Assembly (NCBI RefSeq): GCF_016834655.1
Contig: NZ_JAENHP010000006.1
Coordinates: forward strand, 186,001 to 250,000
From: Paractinoplanes ovalisporus
GTDB taxonomy: Bacteria; Actinomycetota; Actinomycetes; Mycobacteriales; Micromonosporaceae
Length of the DNA stretch: 64,000 nt
Reading direction: 5' to 3'
The stretch's first letter is position 1. Each line of letters starts with the position of its first letter. Positions 16,586-23,251 of this stretch are shown one piece after another. Below the pieces are notes generated by a model. That model saw nothing but the letters and a program-made list of their open reading frames with translations. It made no database searches and was not told the origin of the DNA. The position numbers and the translations under genes are program-made.

Positions 16586-17044
16586 CTAATAGCCGCGATT
16601 CCCGACGGCGGCGCGCGCAAACGCCGGCGTACGGCCGTTGGCCAGCTCGCCGCCGAACCAGGCGCCGAAACCGGAGATGGCCAGCGCCAGGATCTCGAGG
16701 AGGAACAGCCCGACACCGGCCTGCCGGTCGGGGTCGCCGACGCGGACCATGAGGATCACGGCGAACAGGAACAGCACGCCCATGTTGAGCAGCAGGCGGA
16801 GCACCCCGATGCGCTTGGCGTCGGGACGGCGTACGAAGGCCAGGTCGATCGCGCCCGCGAGGGCCGCGGCCACACCGCCCACCAGACCGGCGACAATGTT
16901 CCAGTAGGCCAGCGATCCAACGATCGCCGGGGCACCGAGCAGGTTGGCCACGTCGAAGATGACGGCCATCGCGAACAGGCCCAAGGGGAACATCACCAGA
17001 ATCGGCTGCACCGCCTGGCCCGCGATCTTAAGTCGGCTCTCCAT
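16586..17044 (-). CDS. DUF2231 membrane protein
   Basis: 152-residue membrane protein with four hydrophobic segments (about residues 15-35, 42-68, 85-102, 110-132). The opening segment QPILVMFPLGLFAMAVIFDV matches the DUF2231 family signature (P-x-LV-x-FPLGLF). Family function is unknown; some members are haem- or redox-linked membrane proteins. It lies upstream of, and in the same direction as, the PfpI gene, 52 bp apart with a hairpin between them, so co-expression under stress is possible. The ATG start overlaps no other gene. Confidence 0.8.
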   Translation of the reverse strand: MESRLKIAGQAVQPILVMFPLGLFAMAVIFDVANLLGAPAIVGSLAYWNIVAGLVGGVAAALAGAIDLAFVRRPDAKRIGVLRLLLNMGVLFLFAVILMVRVGDPDRQAGVGLFLLEILALAISGFGAWFGGELANGRTPAFARAAVGNRGY

Positions 17045-17184
17045 GCGGGTTATCGCCCTTCTACCTGCGAGATCACAGGTTCGAGGTTGGCATCCGACGG
17101 TGCCCTACCCGGTCGGTTCGTCTATGAAACGCCACAAGGTGGTCAGAGTGACGCATGCTACCCATCGTTCATTCGGCTTCTACT

Positions 17185-17206
17185 CAATCTGCAACATGGC
17201 AGATTG
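17185..17206. promoter_or_regulatory. 8-6-8 inverted repeat, site 1 (putative XRE operator)
   Basis: CAATCTGC-N6-GCAGATTG, a perfect dyad, in front of the decayed DUF6232 copy. Same layout as sites at 17880 and 18680, hence a candidate operator of the XRE regulator at 18740. Confidence 0.6.
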
Positions 17207-17280
17207 ATGCGTAGCGGACCGCCGGGAGGCATGTTCTACTGGACTGACAAGGGCGGAGTTGGAGGGGAGACGGTAAACAA

Positions 17281-17306
17281 CGGCACCCGGCGGCAACCGG
17301 GTGCCG
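17281..17306 (+). promoter_or_regulatory. leader hairpin, copy A (attenuator-like)
   Basis: CGGCACCCGG / CCGGGTGCCG perfect 10-bp stem with a CGGCAA loop, followed by TTCTT. Conserved with the hairpin at 17983-18008, where it lies 135 bp before the start of the DUF6232 gene. Confidence 0.55.
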
Positions 17307-17425
17307 TTCTTGCCTTCGCGGGCGATCACTGTGGTCTTCGTGCGGGGCGGACGACGTCTCCCTCCAGCGCCATCCTGGCCCGGTCTCCCGGCTTGTCGCA
17401 AGAAGCCGGGAACAACGAATGCGCC

Positions 17426-17452
17426 ATGAGCAAACGCTCCACTCGATCGTGA
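17426..17452 (+). pseudogene. truncated DUF6232 gene start (copy A)
   Basis: ATGAGCAAACG and the preceding GAATGCGCC are identical to the start of the intact DUF6232 gene at 18143, but the frame ends after eight codons (MSKRSTRS, TGA at 17450-17452). The rest of the gene is missing before the next relic at 17557. It is the remnant of a duplicated copy. Confidence 0.75.
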
Positions 17453-17556
17453 TGGACGGCCGGCTCCGTGTCGGTTCCCAAACTCGCACCACGTCGTCGG
17501 CCGTCCTTCGCACCCGAAGTGAAGCGCTTGGCACCTCACGCGTCCGAAGTGATTCG

Positions 17557-17762
17557 ATGATGGACGGGGAGTCGCCGACGATCGCTCGCCTGCGGGTGCA
17601 AGATTGAAGCCTTGGCCGATGGTCGCCGGCGTCGCGGGGAAGCTCTGGTCGGCCGGCGCTCGACACCGCAATCGGTTCGAACAACTCTGGGCCGCGGCCC
17701 TCAGTGAGGGCGACACGACGCGGTTCCTCAAGGGGCGCATCGACGATCTGGCGGTCGGCTGA
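17557..17762 (+). pseudogene. internally deleted XRE/DUF5753 regulator (copy A)
   Basis: The 5' piece encodes MMDGESPTIARLRV (17557-17598), matching MADGESPTIARLRV at the start of the intact regulator at 18740, then meets a TGA. The 3' piece (about 17662-17762) reads RHRNRFEQLWAAALSEGDTT and on to RIDDLAVG-stop, matching RHRHRFDQLWEAATAESDTI ... RIDSLAKPK of the same protein's end. About 260 codons between are gone. With the DUF6232 relic just upstream, this shows that a second complete locus once stood here in the same gene order. Confidence 0.82.
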
Positions 17763-17879
17763 TACCAGCTCTCAGCTGCGACGATCCGCCATGAATGACC
17801 CCGCCCGAACCTATCGCGGGCGGCGAACGCATCGATGACGTCTGAGTGGCCGCAACGAGGCGCCTACCCGGCTTGTGCT

Positions 17880-17901
17880 CAATCTGCTACATGGCAGGTT
17901 G
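17880..17901. promoter_or_regulatory. 8-6-8 inverted repeat, site 2 (putative XRE operator)
   Basis: CAATCTGC-N6-GCAGGTTG, one G-T departure from a perfect dyad, with the inner bases TACATG. It lies 240 bp before the DUF6232 start. Confidence 0.6.
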
Positions 17902-17982
17902 ATGGGTAGCGTGCTCGTCGCTCAGCGTGCTGTACTACCTGTAGGGCAACAAGGGCGGGTTGGAGGAAAGGCGGCTTGACGG

Positions 17983-18008
17983 CGGCGCCCGGCGGCAACC
18001 GGGTGCCG
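17983..18008 (+). promoter_or_regulatory. leader hairpin, copy B (attenuator-like)
   Basis: CGGCGCCCGG / CCGGGTGCCG with a CGGCAA loop, followed by TTTCC. Its retention in both copies suggests a function in the leader RNA, possibly transcription attenuation before the DUF6232 gene. Confidence 0.55.
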
Positions 18009-18142
18009 TTTCCGTCTCTGTGATGCCTTCTAGCTACGCCGAAGATCTTCCGAACTGGCGAGGCGGGAAAACATCTCTCTCTGAGCGCCATATTGGCGCG
18101 GTCTTCCTTTCCTCGCAAGTACGCAAGCGGAAGGAATGCGCC

Positions 18143-18595
18143 ATGAGCAAACGTCTCTACTATCGCAGTCCGAGCGTCGTGATTACCGACGAGCTGTTTG
18201 TCCGCCGTGGAATGCCGCTGACCAGCTACGCCGTCCGCGATCTCCACAACGTCGGCGTGGTTCGGGCCGGCAGCGCGCCGGGTTCCCCGACCACCGTGCT
18301 CGCCGTGGCTGCCGGTACGGTGGCCGCCGTCGGTGCGGGGTGGACACTCCTGGAGCCACCCACCGCTTACGGGATCGGACTTCTGGCCGTGACTGTGCCT
18401 CTGGCGTGCACCATTCCCTCAATGGTGCGACGTGGCAACCGTGCGTGGGAGCTGCGCGCGATCTATCGGGGATCCGACGTAACGCTCTTCTCCAGCTTCG
18501 ACGAACGTGAGTTCAACCAGGTCAAGCGTGCTCTGCGACGTGCTATCGAGCAGGCGCCTCCACCCCGGAAGGGCCTCGATCTGGCCGCTGCTTGA
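18143..18595 (+). CDS. DUF6232 family membrane protein
   Basis: 150-residue protein. The N-terminal ~50 residues (YYRSPSVVITDELFVRRG ... YAVRDLHNV) form a small beta domain, two hydrophobic helices follow (about residues 55-72 and 76-93), and the C-terminus reads YRGSDVTLFSSFDEREFNQV and then a helix. This is the layout of DUF6232, which is common in Streptomyces and Actinoplanes and often beside XRE/DUF397 genes. ATG 18143 has GGAAGGA 7 bases upstream. Function unknown. The promoter-leader carries an XRE-type inverted repeat and a conserved hairpin. It is the intact version of the relic at 17426. Confidence 0.75.
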   Translation: MSKRLYYRSPSVVITDELFVRRGMPLTSYAVRDLHNVGVVRAGSAPGSPTTVLAVAAGTVAAVGAGWTLLEPPTAYGIGLLAVTVPLACTIPSMVRRGNRAWELRAIYRGSDVTLFSSFDEREFNQVKRALRRAIEQAPPPRKGLDLAAA

Positions 18596-18679
18596 TCTTC
18601 AACGAATCACCTCACCCCAACTTCCCTCGTCTGGTAGGACGTAGTTAGGATGGCCGCGACCTTGCGGACTGCCATTAGG

Positions 18680-18701
18680 CAATCCGCGAGGTAGCAGGTT
18701 G
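18680..18701. promoter_or_regulatory. 8-6-8 inverted repeat, site 3 (putative autoregulatory operator)
   Basis: CAATCCGC-N6-GCAGGTTG, 38 bp before the ATG of the XRE regulator; same arms and spacing as sites 1 and 2. Confidence 0.58.
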
Positions 18702-18739
18702 TTTGATCCCAAACGGACTACTTCAACGATGAAGGACCG

Positions 18740-19672
18740 ATGGCCGACGGCGAATCGCCTACGATCGCGCGCCTACGCGTACGCATCGCTGTTCGCGAGG
18801 CGCGTGAGGCCGCTGGTCTGACGCAGGCGCAGGTCGCCGAGTCTCTGGAGTGGTCCCACAGCAAGGTCATCCGGATCGAGAACGGCGACAACACCATCTC
18901 GATCCAGGACCTGCGAGGTTTGCTAGCACTGCTCAACATCCAGGACAAAAAGCGGGTCGATGCGCTCCTGGCCGATGCCCGGATCGCCCGCAAACGGCAG
19001 CCGGAGCAGTCAGCCTGGTGGAAGAAGTCGCCGTTCCGCGAGGAGATGTCCGATCCTCTGCGACGCTTCGTGGAGTACGAGGCCGAGGCGTCCGAGATTC
19101 GTTCCTTCAACATTTTCTATGTCCCTGGTCCGCTCCAGACTTCTGCCTACGGCGCTGCCCTCACCGCGATGTGGAAAGGCGACGGTGAGGCACTGTCGGA
19201 GGAGAGCGAAGGCGGCGGATTCACGGAGAAGAAGGTCGAGGCGCTGGTCGACGCCCGACGTCTGCGCCGGGAAGCGATGCAGCGCCGGAGCGGGTCGCTG
19301 AAGTATCTCGTTCTGTTCGACCAGTCGGTCCTGATGCGGCCGATCGGTGGCGCCAGCATTTTCGCTGCTCAGTTGCAGCAGATCGTCGATCTGGCCGGAG
19401 CCGGGTTCACCAAGGTGCGCATGCTCCCGTTCGATCTCCCCATCGCCATTGCCAACAACGGGAGCTACGACCTGCTCCAAGTGGGTGAGGACGGCTCCCG
19501 CAGTGAGGTGATGTACCGCGAGAGCGGCCCGAAGGACGAGATGGTGGAAAACCGGCCGGTGACCGAGCGGCACCGTCATAGATTTGATCAACTTTGGGAA
19601 GCAGCAACGGCTGAAAGCGACACGATCAACTTCATCCGTACGCGAATCGATTCGTTGGCGAAACCTAAGTGA
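18740..19672 (+). CDS. XRE family regulator with DUF5753 (WhiJ-like)
   Basis: 310-residue regulator. The helix-turn-helix occupies residues ~15-70 (REAREAAGLTQAQVAESLEW, then SKVIRIENGDNTIS). The rest, from about residue 95, is DUF5753, with IRSFNIFYVPGPLQTSAYG near residue 122 and LVLFDQSVLMRP near residue 190. This is the WhiJ / AbaA type of actinomycete regulator, normally paired with a small DUF397 protein that modulates it; such pairs act in development and antibiotic control in Streptomyces. GAAGGA lies 3 bases before the ATG. DUF397 genes follow at 19734 and 20180. A deleted second copy lies at 17557-17762. Confidence 0.9.
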   Translation: MADGESPTIARLRVRIAVREAREAAGLTQAQVAESLEWSHSKVIRIENGDNTISIQDLRGLLALLNIQDKKRVDALLADARIARKRQPEQSAWWKKSPFREEMSDPLRRFVEYEAEASEIRSFNIFYVPGPLQTSAYGAALTAMWKGDGEALSEESEGGGFTEKKVEALVDARRLRREAMQRRSGSLKYLVLFDQSVLMRPIGGASIFAAQLQQIVDLAGAGFTKVRMLPFDLPIAIANNGSYDLLQVGEDGSRSEVMYRESGPKDEMVENRPVTERHRHRFDQLWEAATAESDTINFIRTRIDSLAKPK

Positions 19673-19695
19673 GGTCTAGCACATGAAATCGAAAA

Positions 19696-19705
19696 CTGCC
19701 ATGTA
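19696..19705. promoter_or_regulatory. half-site of the XRE operator before the DUF397 gene
   Basis: CTGCCATGTA, whose complement TACATGGCAG equals the centre and right arm of site 2 (17888-17897). Only one arm is conserved. It lies 28 bp before the DUF397 start. Confidence 0.4.
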
Positions 19706-19733
19706 GTACGTTATTCGAAGCAGGAGATATTAG

Positions 19734-19928
19734 ATGGTTGAGGTCGTTCCTTCTGAGTGGCGTCGGAGCACCCGATGCACCGGTGGTAACTGCATTGAAG
19801 TAGCCAAGGTCGACGGTGGCTACCTCATCAGGGACAGCAAGAACCCGGACTCGGGCCAGCTCTCGTTCAATGACGCGGAGTGGGATGCTTTTGTCGCCGG
19901 AGTGAAGGCTAACGACTTCACTTTCTGA
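19734..19928 (+). CDS. DUF397 protein (first copy)
   Basis: 64-residue DUF397 protein: WRRSTRCTGGNCIEVAKVDG, then YLIRDSKNPDSGQLSF and EWDAFVAGVKANDF, the whole family core. DUF397 proteins are small partners encoded next to XRE/DUF5753 regulators; genetic work on whiJ-type loci in Streptomyces shows the pair acts together, with the small protein relieving repression. It lies 61 bp downstream of the regulator, with an operator half-site in the gap. GCAGGAG is upstream of the ATG. A strong terminator follows, separating it from the second DUF397 gene. Confidence 0.92.
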   Translation: MVEVVPSEWRRSTRCTGGNCIEVAKVDGGYLIRDSKNPDSGQLSFNDAEWDAFVAGVKANDFTF

Positions 19929-19942
19929 GAATAGTTCTGCAT

Positions 19943-19976
19943 GCCCGCCCCGCGCTGAACACGGCGCGGGGCGGGC
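19943..19976 (+). terminator. terminator after the first DUF397 gene
   Basis: Perfect 13-bp stem (19943-19955 with 19964-19976), 8-base loop, no T-run. It ends the XRE-DUF397 unit. Confidence 0.75.
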
Positions 19977-20179
19977 GTCGTAGGGATAACTTCGGCATTC
20001 CTTAGCGGCGTGGCGACGCCCGTGCGCTGCAAAACGGGCGAAAGCCTTCATGGCGGGTCAAATTTCCGGTCATCAAGGTACATAGTGTGCGCACGTCCCG
20101 TGACTGAGCTATTCATTCCTGCCGTGCCTAGAACCCGTCGCCTACCGTGGGATTCGGGAACCGGCACGGAGGTGTGCAG

Positions 20180-20377
20180 ATGAACCAAGGAAACGAAGGC
20201 CCACAGTGGCGTAGCTCCAGTCGTTGCTCCGGGGGCACTTGCGTCGAAGTCGCGAAGGTCGGGGATCTCTACCTGATTCGTGACTCGAAGAATCCCGGCG
20301 CCGCCGCTCACTCGTTCACCGAAGAGGAGTGGCTCGCGTTCGTCGCGGGTGTCAAGAACGGCGAGTTTGTCTTCTGA
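20180..20377 (+). CDS. DUF397 protein (second copy)
   Basis: 65-residue paralogue of the protein at 19734: WRSSSRCSGGTCVEVAKVGD, YLIRDSKNPGAAAHSF, EWLAFVAGVKNGEFVF. Start ATG 20180 is set by GGAGGT six bases upstream; the frame is open to 20147. It has its own upstream region, beyond the terminator of the first copy, and I see no full 8-6-8 site in it. Two DUF397 genes for one intact regulator suggests that it either belonged to the deleted regulator copy or responds to another regulator elsewhere. The DUF6226 gene begins 60 bp downstream. Confidence 0.9.
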   Translation: MNQGNEGPQWRSSSRCSGGTCVEVAKVGDLYLIRDSKNPGAAAHSFTEEEWLAFVAGVKNGEFVF

Positions 20378-20437
20378 TTGGGGGGAAGCTCGCGGAAGTG
20401 CTGGTGGGTCGTCGGCCGAGGGCGGCATACTGCGCTG

Positions 20438-20983
20438 GTGAGGGCTGACCCGCACGCTGCCCGCTTTGCCGTTCTGCATGACGCGGCCGAGGCGTTGCTG
20501 GACGAGCTGGCGGAGCGGTACACGGTTGACCGCCGGGAGAGCAAAGAACTGCTCGGTCCGGCCGATGCCCTGGTGCGGATGGAAAGGCTCATGCCGCGTA
20601 CGCCCGCGGCCGCGCCCCTGGCGGTTGCGTTCACCGAGGCTCCGGGACTGGCCCTGCGTCTCGGGCGATGGTGGGTCGAGACCCTGCCGATGTGTGCCTG
20701 CGAGGTCTGCGACGAAGACCCGTCACGCCTGGTCGAGGTTCTGCGGACGCAGGCGTCGGCCCTGGTCGAGGGCGGGTTGTGGGAGCGGGTGCGGCGCGGG
20801 GTCGGCGGGTCCTGGTTCGAGAGCCGGCTCATCGGTGACGGCATCAACGCCCGGCGCGACGGGCCACTGACCAGGGGCGACGCACGCGAGGCGCGGCGCA
20901 GCGGATTCGCCGCGGCCGTGCAATGGGCGCCCTGGCCGCATCGGGCCACCAACCTGTCCGGGTCAGGCTCGGAAAAGGGCTAA
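20438..20983 (+). CDS. DUF6226 family protein
   Basis: 181 residues from GTG 20438; the frame continues upstream to a TTG at 20378 but without conservation that I recognise. The sequence begins VRADPHAARFAVLHDAAEALLDELAERYTVDR and contains a TLPMCACEVCDEDP segment (three cysteines, perhaps metal binding) and a long Arg-rich end. It resembles the uncharacterised DUF6226 family of actinobacteria. No function can be assigned. It follows the second DUF397 gene in the same direction and its stop overlaps the end of the convergent flavoprotein gene by 21 bp. Confidence 0.68.
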   Translation: MRADPHAARFAVLHDAAEALLDELAERYTVDRRESKELLGPADALVRMERLMPRTPAAAPLAVAFTEAPGLALRLGRWWVETLPMCACEVCDEDPSRLVEVLRTQASALVEGGLWERVRRGVGGSWFESRLIGDGINARRDGPLTRGDAREARRSGFAAAVQWAPWPHRATNLSGSGSEKG

Positions 20984-22084
20984 CAGGGCCCGTACGCCGG
21001 GACGCCTGATCGCGTGGGCCATGGAAAGGTCACCCCGGCAGAACGTCTCGAACGCGCGCCAGCCCAGGGGCGTGGCCATCGCCAGGTGCACGACACCGGG
21101 CAACCGGGAGAAGGCGTTCAGCAACCGGCGCCCGGCGGTCATCTCGGGCACCAGCTCGGCGGCCACCCGATGTTCGTACGAGGAAAGGTCGTTCCACGCG
21201 GCGCCGGCCCACGAACCGGACCGCAGCGCGTAACTGATGCCCTCGCGGGTCCACGGCTCGAGCAGGCCCGCGGCATCGCCGACGACGACCACCCGGCCCC
21301 GGCGCAACGGAGCGTCGGGGTGCCGGCAGCGTGTCAGGTGGCCGGAGTCGCGCACGACCGGACGGTCCGCGAAGCCGAGCCGCGAGACGAAGTCGTTGAG
21401 GTATTCCTTGGTCGCCGCGCCGTGGCCCTTGGCCATGATCACGCCGACCGTGAGCTCGTCCTCCTTGGGGAAGACCCATCCGTAGGAGCCGGGGAACGGG
21501 CCCCAGTCGAGCAGGACCCGGCCCTGCCACGCCGCCCGGTCGGCCGGGGTCGCGGCCAGCTCCACCTCGAGGCCGAGGTCTTGCTGCTCGAACGTCACGC
21601 CCACGTAGCGGGACGTGATGCCGGCCGAGCCGTCGGCACCGATGACCACGCCCGCCGTGATCTGGTCGCCGCCGGCCAGCGTCACGGTGGCGACGTCGTC
21701 GTTCTGCTCGACCGACCGGACCTGGGAGTTCTGCCGCACGACGGCGCCCGCGGCGACCGCCGCCGAATACCAGGCGTGGTCGAAGTCGTCGCGGCGGACC
21801 AGGGTGAGGAACGGCCGGCCGGACGCCCGGCGGGTGAAGGAACGCCGTCCGTCGCGCGTGAACGTGAGAGCGGAGATCCGGTCACGGGCGGGAACGTCGA
21901 TGTGGGCCGAGGCGTACGACAGGGAAGTTCCGATGAGACCGCCGCCGCAGGTCTTGTAGCGCGGGTGCTCGGCGCGTTCGAGGACGATCGTGCGGGCCCC
22001 GGCTGCGGCGGCCGCGCGCGCCGCGGACAGTCCGGCCGGGCCGCCGCCGACCACCGCAACATCCCATGCCGGCTGTTCGCTCAC
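20963..22084 (-). CDS. geranylgeranyl reductase family FAD-dependent oxidoreductase
   Basis: 373 residues from GTG 22084 (VSEQPAWDVAVVGGG); upstream codons would run into the divergent gene. The Rossmann FAD motif GGGPAGLSAARAAAAAG is followed by the E of VLER, then YKTCGGGLIG, the signature of geranylgeranyl reductase-type enzymes, and GDAAGLLEPWTREGISYALRSG, the second FAD contact. These enzymes reduce double bonds of isoprenoid chains such as menaquinone side chains or lipids. The substrate here is not determined; menaquinone is reasonable because the window also carries mqnB and mqnD. It is divergent from an acetyltransferase gene with a 40-bp shared control region. Confidence 0.87.
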   Translation of the reverse strand: MSEQPAWDVAVVGGGPAGLSAARAAAAAGARTIVLERAEHPRYKTCGGGLIGTSLSYASAHIDVPARDRISALTFTRDGRRSFTRRASGRPFLTLVRRDDFDHAWYSAAVAAGAVVRQNSQVRSVEQNDDVATVTLAGGDQITAGVVIGADGSAGITSRYVGVTFEQQDLGLEVELAATPADRAAWQGRVLLDWGPFPGSYGWVFPKEDELTVGVIMAKGHGAATKEYLNDFVSRLGFADRPVVRDSGHLTRCRHPDAPLRRGRVVVVGDAAGLLEPWTREGISYALRSGSWAGAAWNDLSSYEHRVAAELVPEMTAGRRLLNAFSRLPGVVHLAMATPLGWRAFETFCRGDLSMAHAIRRPGVRALLALFRA

Positions 22085-22110
22085 GAGCGGGAGTCTAGCC
22101 ACGAAGTTAT

Positions 22111-22122
22111 GTACGCTCGTAC
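22111..22122. promoter_or_regulatory. GTACG-CT-CGTAC dyad between divergent genes
   Basis: Perfect 5-2-5 inverted repeat, 3 bp before the acetyltransferase ATG and 27 bp from the flavoprotein start. Candidate site for the TetR encoded at 22682. CGTACG strings are common throughout this window, which weakens the case. Confidence 0.4.
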
Positions 22123-22124
22123 GC

Positions 22125-22685
22125 ATGAGTACGATGCGCGAGCGGATGCTCGCCGGTGAGCTGTACCGCGCCGACGACCCGGCTCTCTTCGAGGACATGG
22201 GACGCGCCGCGTCTCTGTCCCACCGCCTCAACCTCGCCGACCCGGCCGACCACGTTCTGCGGCGTGAGCTGCTGACCGAGCTGCTGGGCGGCTTCGGCGA
22301 GGACAGCGAGATCCGGCCGCCGTTCCGCTGTGACTACGGCTACCAGACCTTCGTCGGGGCCCGCACGTTCGCCAACTTCGGGCTGATCAGCCTCGACGTG
22401 GCGACCGTCACGATCGGCGACGACGTGCAGATGGGCCCCAACGTGCAGCTGCTCACCGCCTGGCACCCGGTCGCGGCCGGTCCCCGCCGGGACAAGTGGG
22501 AGGCGGCCTCGCCGATCGTCATCGGCAACAACGTCTGGCTCGGCGGCGGGGTGATCGTCCTGCCCGGCGTCACGATCGGTGAGAACACCGTGGTCGGCGC
22601 GGGTGCCGTGGTCACCAAGGACCTGCCACCGAACGTGGTCGCCGTCGGCAATCCGGCCCGGATCATCCGCGAGGTCGAGCCGTGA
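22125..22685 (+). CDS. sugar O-acetyltransferase (maltose/galactoside acetyltransferase family)
   Basis: 186-residue left-handed beta-helix acetyltransferase. The N-terminal MRERMLAGELYRADDPAL is the Mac domain; then comes the hexapeptide-repeat region with FANFGLISLDVATVTIGDDV, the catalytic-type WHPV and the end motif VWLGGGVIVLPGVTIGENTVVGAG...NPAR. It should transfer acetyl from acetyl-CoA to a sugar hydroxyl; the acceptor is unknown. Two ATG codons (22125, 22134) are possible. It overlaps the following TetR gene by four bases (GTGA), forming an operon with TetR and MFS genes. Confidence 0.9.
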   Translation: MSTMRERMLAGELYRADDPALFEDMGRAASLSHRLNLADPADHVLRRELLTELLGGFGEDSEIRPPFRCDYGYQTFVGARTFANFGLISLDVATVTIGDDVQMGPNVQLLTAWHPVAAGPRRDKWEAASPIVIGNNVWLGGGVIVLPGVTIGENTVVGAGAVVTKDLPPNVVAVGNPARIIREVEP

Positions 22686-23251
22686 CGGCCGTTCCCGCCG
22701 CGCGCTCGCCGCGGCGCTACGACCCCGACCGCAAGAGCCGGATCATCGACGCGGCCCTCGAGGTGATCGCCGACCACGGCGTCGCGGGCACCACCAGCCG
22801 GCGCATCGCGGCCGCGGCCGACGTGCCGCTGGGCTCGATCACCTATCACTTCAGCGGGATCGAGGACCTGCTGGAACAGGCCTTCCGGCGGCACTCCGAG
22901 CAGATGTCGCCGCGCTACGAGGCGCACTTCGAGCACGTGACCGACCTGGCCGGGTTCGCCGACGCGGTCACCGACCTGATCCACGGCGGGGCGGGTGGCG
23001 ACGCGCGGGACTGGGCCGTCGCGTACGAGCTCTATCTCGCGGCCCTGCGCGACCCGGCGCTGCGGAGTGTGACCGAGTCGTGGATGCGCCGGTCACGGGC
23101 GGTGCTGGAGCGTTTTGTCGATCCGGTCAGCGCCCGGGCCGTCGACGCCTTGATCGAAGGACTCGTCATGCATCTGACCCTGTCCACCGCCACCTTCGAC
23201 CGCGCCGACACCCGCGCGATGGTCGGCCGTTTCCTGGGGATAGCGCAGTGA
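22682..23251 (+). CDS. TetR family regulator
   Basis: 189-residue TetR-type regulator: residues ~14-62 form the HTH (SRIIDAALEVIADHGVAGTT ... ADVPLGSITYHFSG), then a short ligand domain. It overlaps the acetyltransferase upstream (GTGA) and the MFS transporter downstream (GTG within its stop region), so all three are translated together. It probably controls its own operon and perhaps the divergent flavoprotein; the dyad at 22111-22122 is a candidate operator. An inducer exported by the adjacent MFS protein is the classic arrangement and an inference here. Confidence 0.9.
   Translation: MTAVPAARSPRRYDPDRKSRIIDAALEVIADHGVAGTTSRRIAAAADVPLGSITYHFSGIEDLLEQAFRRHSEQMSPRYEAHFEHVTDLAGFADAVTDLIHGGAGGDARDWAVAYELYLAALRDPALRSVTESWMRRSRAVLERFVDPVSARAVDALIEGLVMHLTLSTATFDRADTRAMVGRFLGIAQ

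Larger units (their letters stand above)
17181..17452 (+). repeat. decayed direct repeat of the DUF6232 leader (copy A)
   Basis: Aligns by eye, with gaps, to 17876-18168 (copy B). Shared landmarks in the same order: the 8-6-8 inverted repeat, a CAAGGGCGG-GTTGGAGG block, the CGGCAA-loop hairpin, a GAGCGCCAT / AGCGCCAT block, and GAATGCGCCATGAGCAAACG. This marks a tandem duplication of the promoter, leader and start of the DUF6232 gene. Confidence 0.85.
17876..18168 (+). repeat. direct repeat of the DUF6232 leader (copy B, intact locus)
   Basis: Functional counterpart of 17181-17452; it carries the 8-6-8 site, the attenuator-like hairpin and the start of the intact DUF6232 gene. Confidence 0.85.

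Noticed and set aside
17087..17740. Overlapping open frames in the repeat region (for example 17180-17740 minus)
   Set aside because: They cross the relics and hairpins and have no recognisable product; the relic reading explains the sequence better.
20147..20179. Earlier start for the second DUF397 gene
   Set aside because: The extra 11 codons are not part of the family core, and GGAGGT is placed correctly for ATG 20180.
22085..22231. Longer N-terminus for the flavoprotein
   Set aside because: It would overlap the divergent acetyltransferase start, and the family core begins at VSEQPAWDVAVVGGG.
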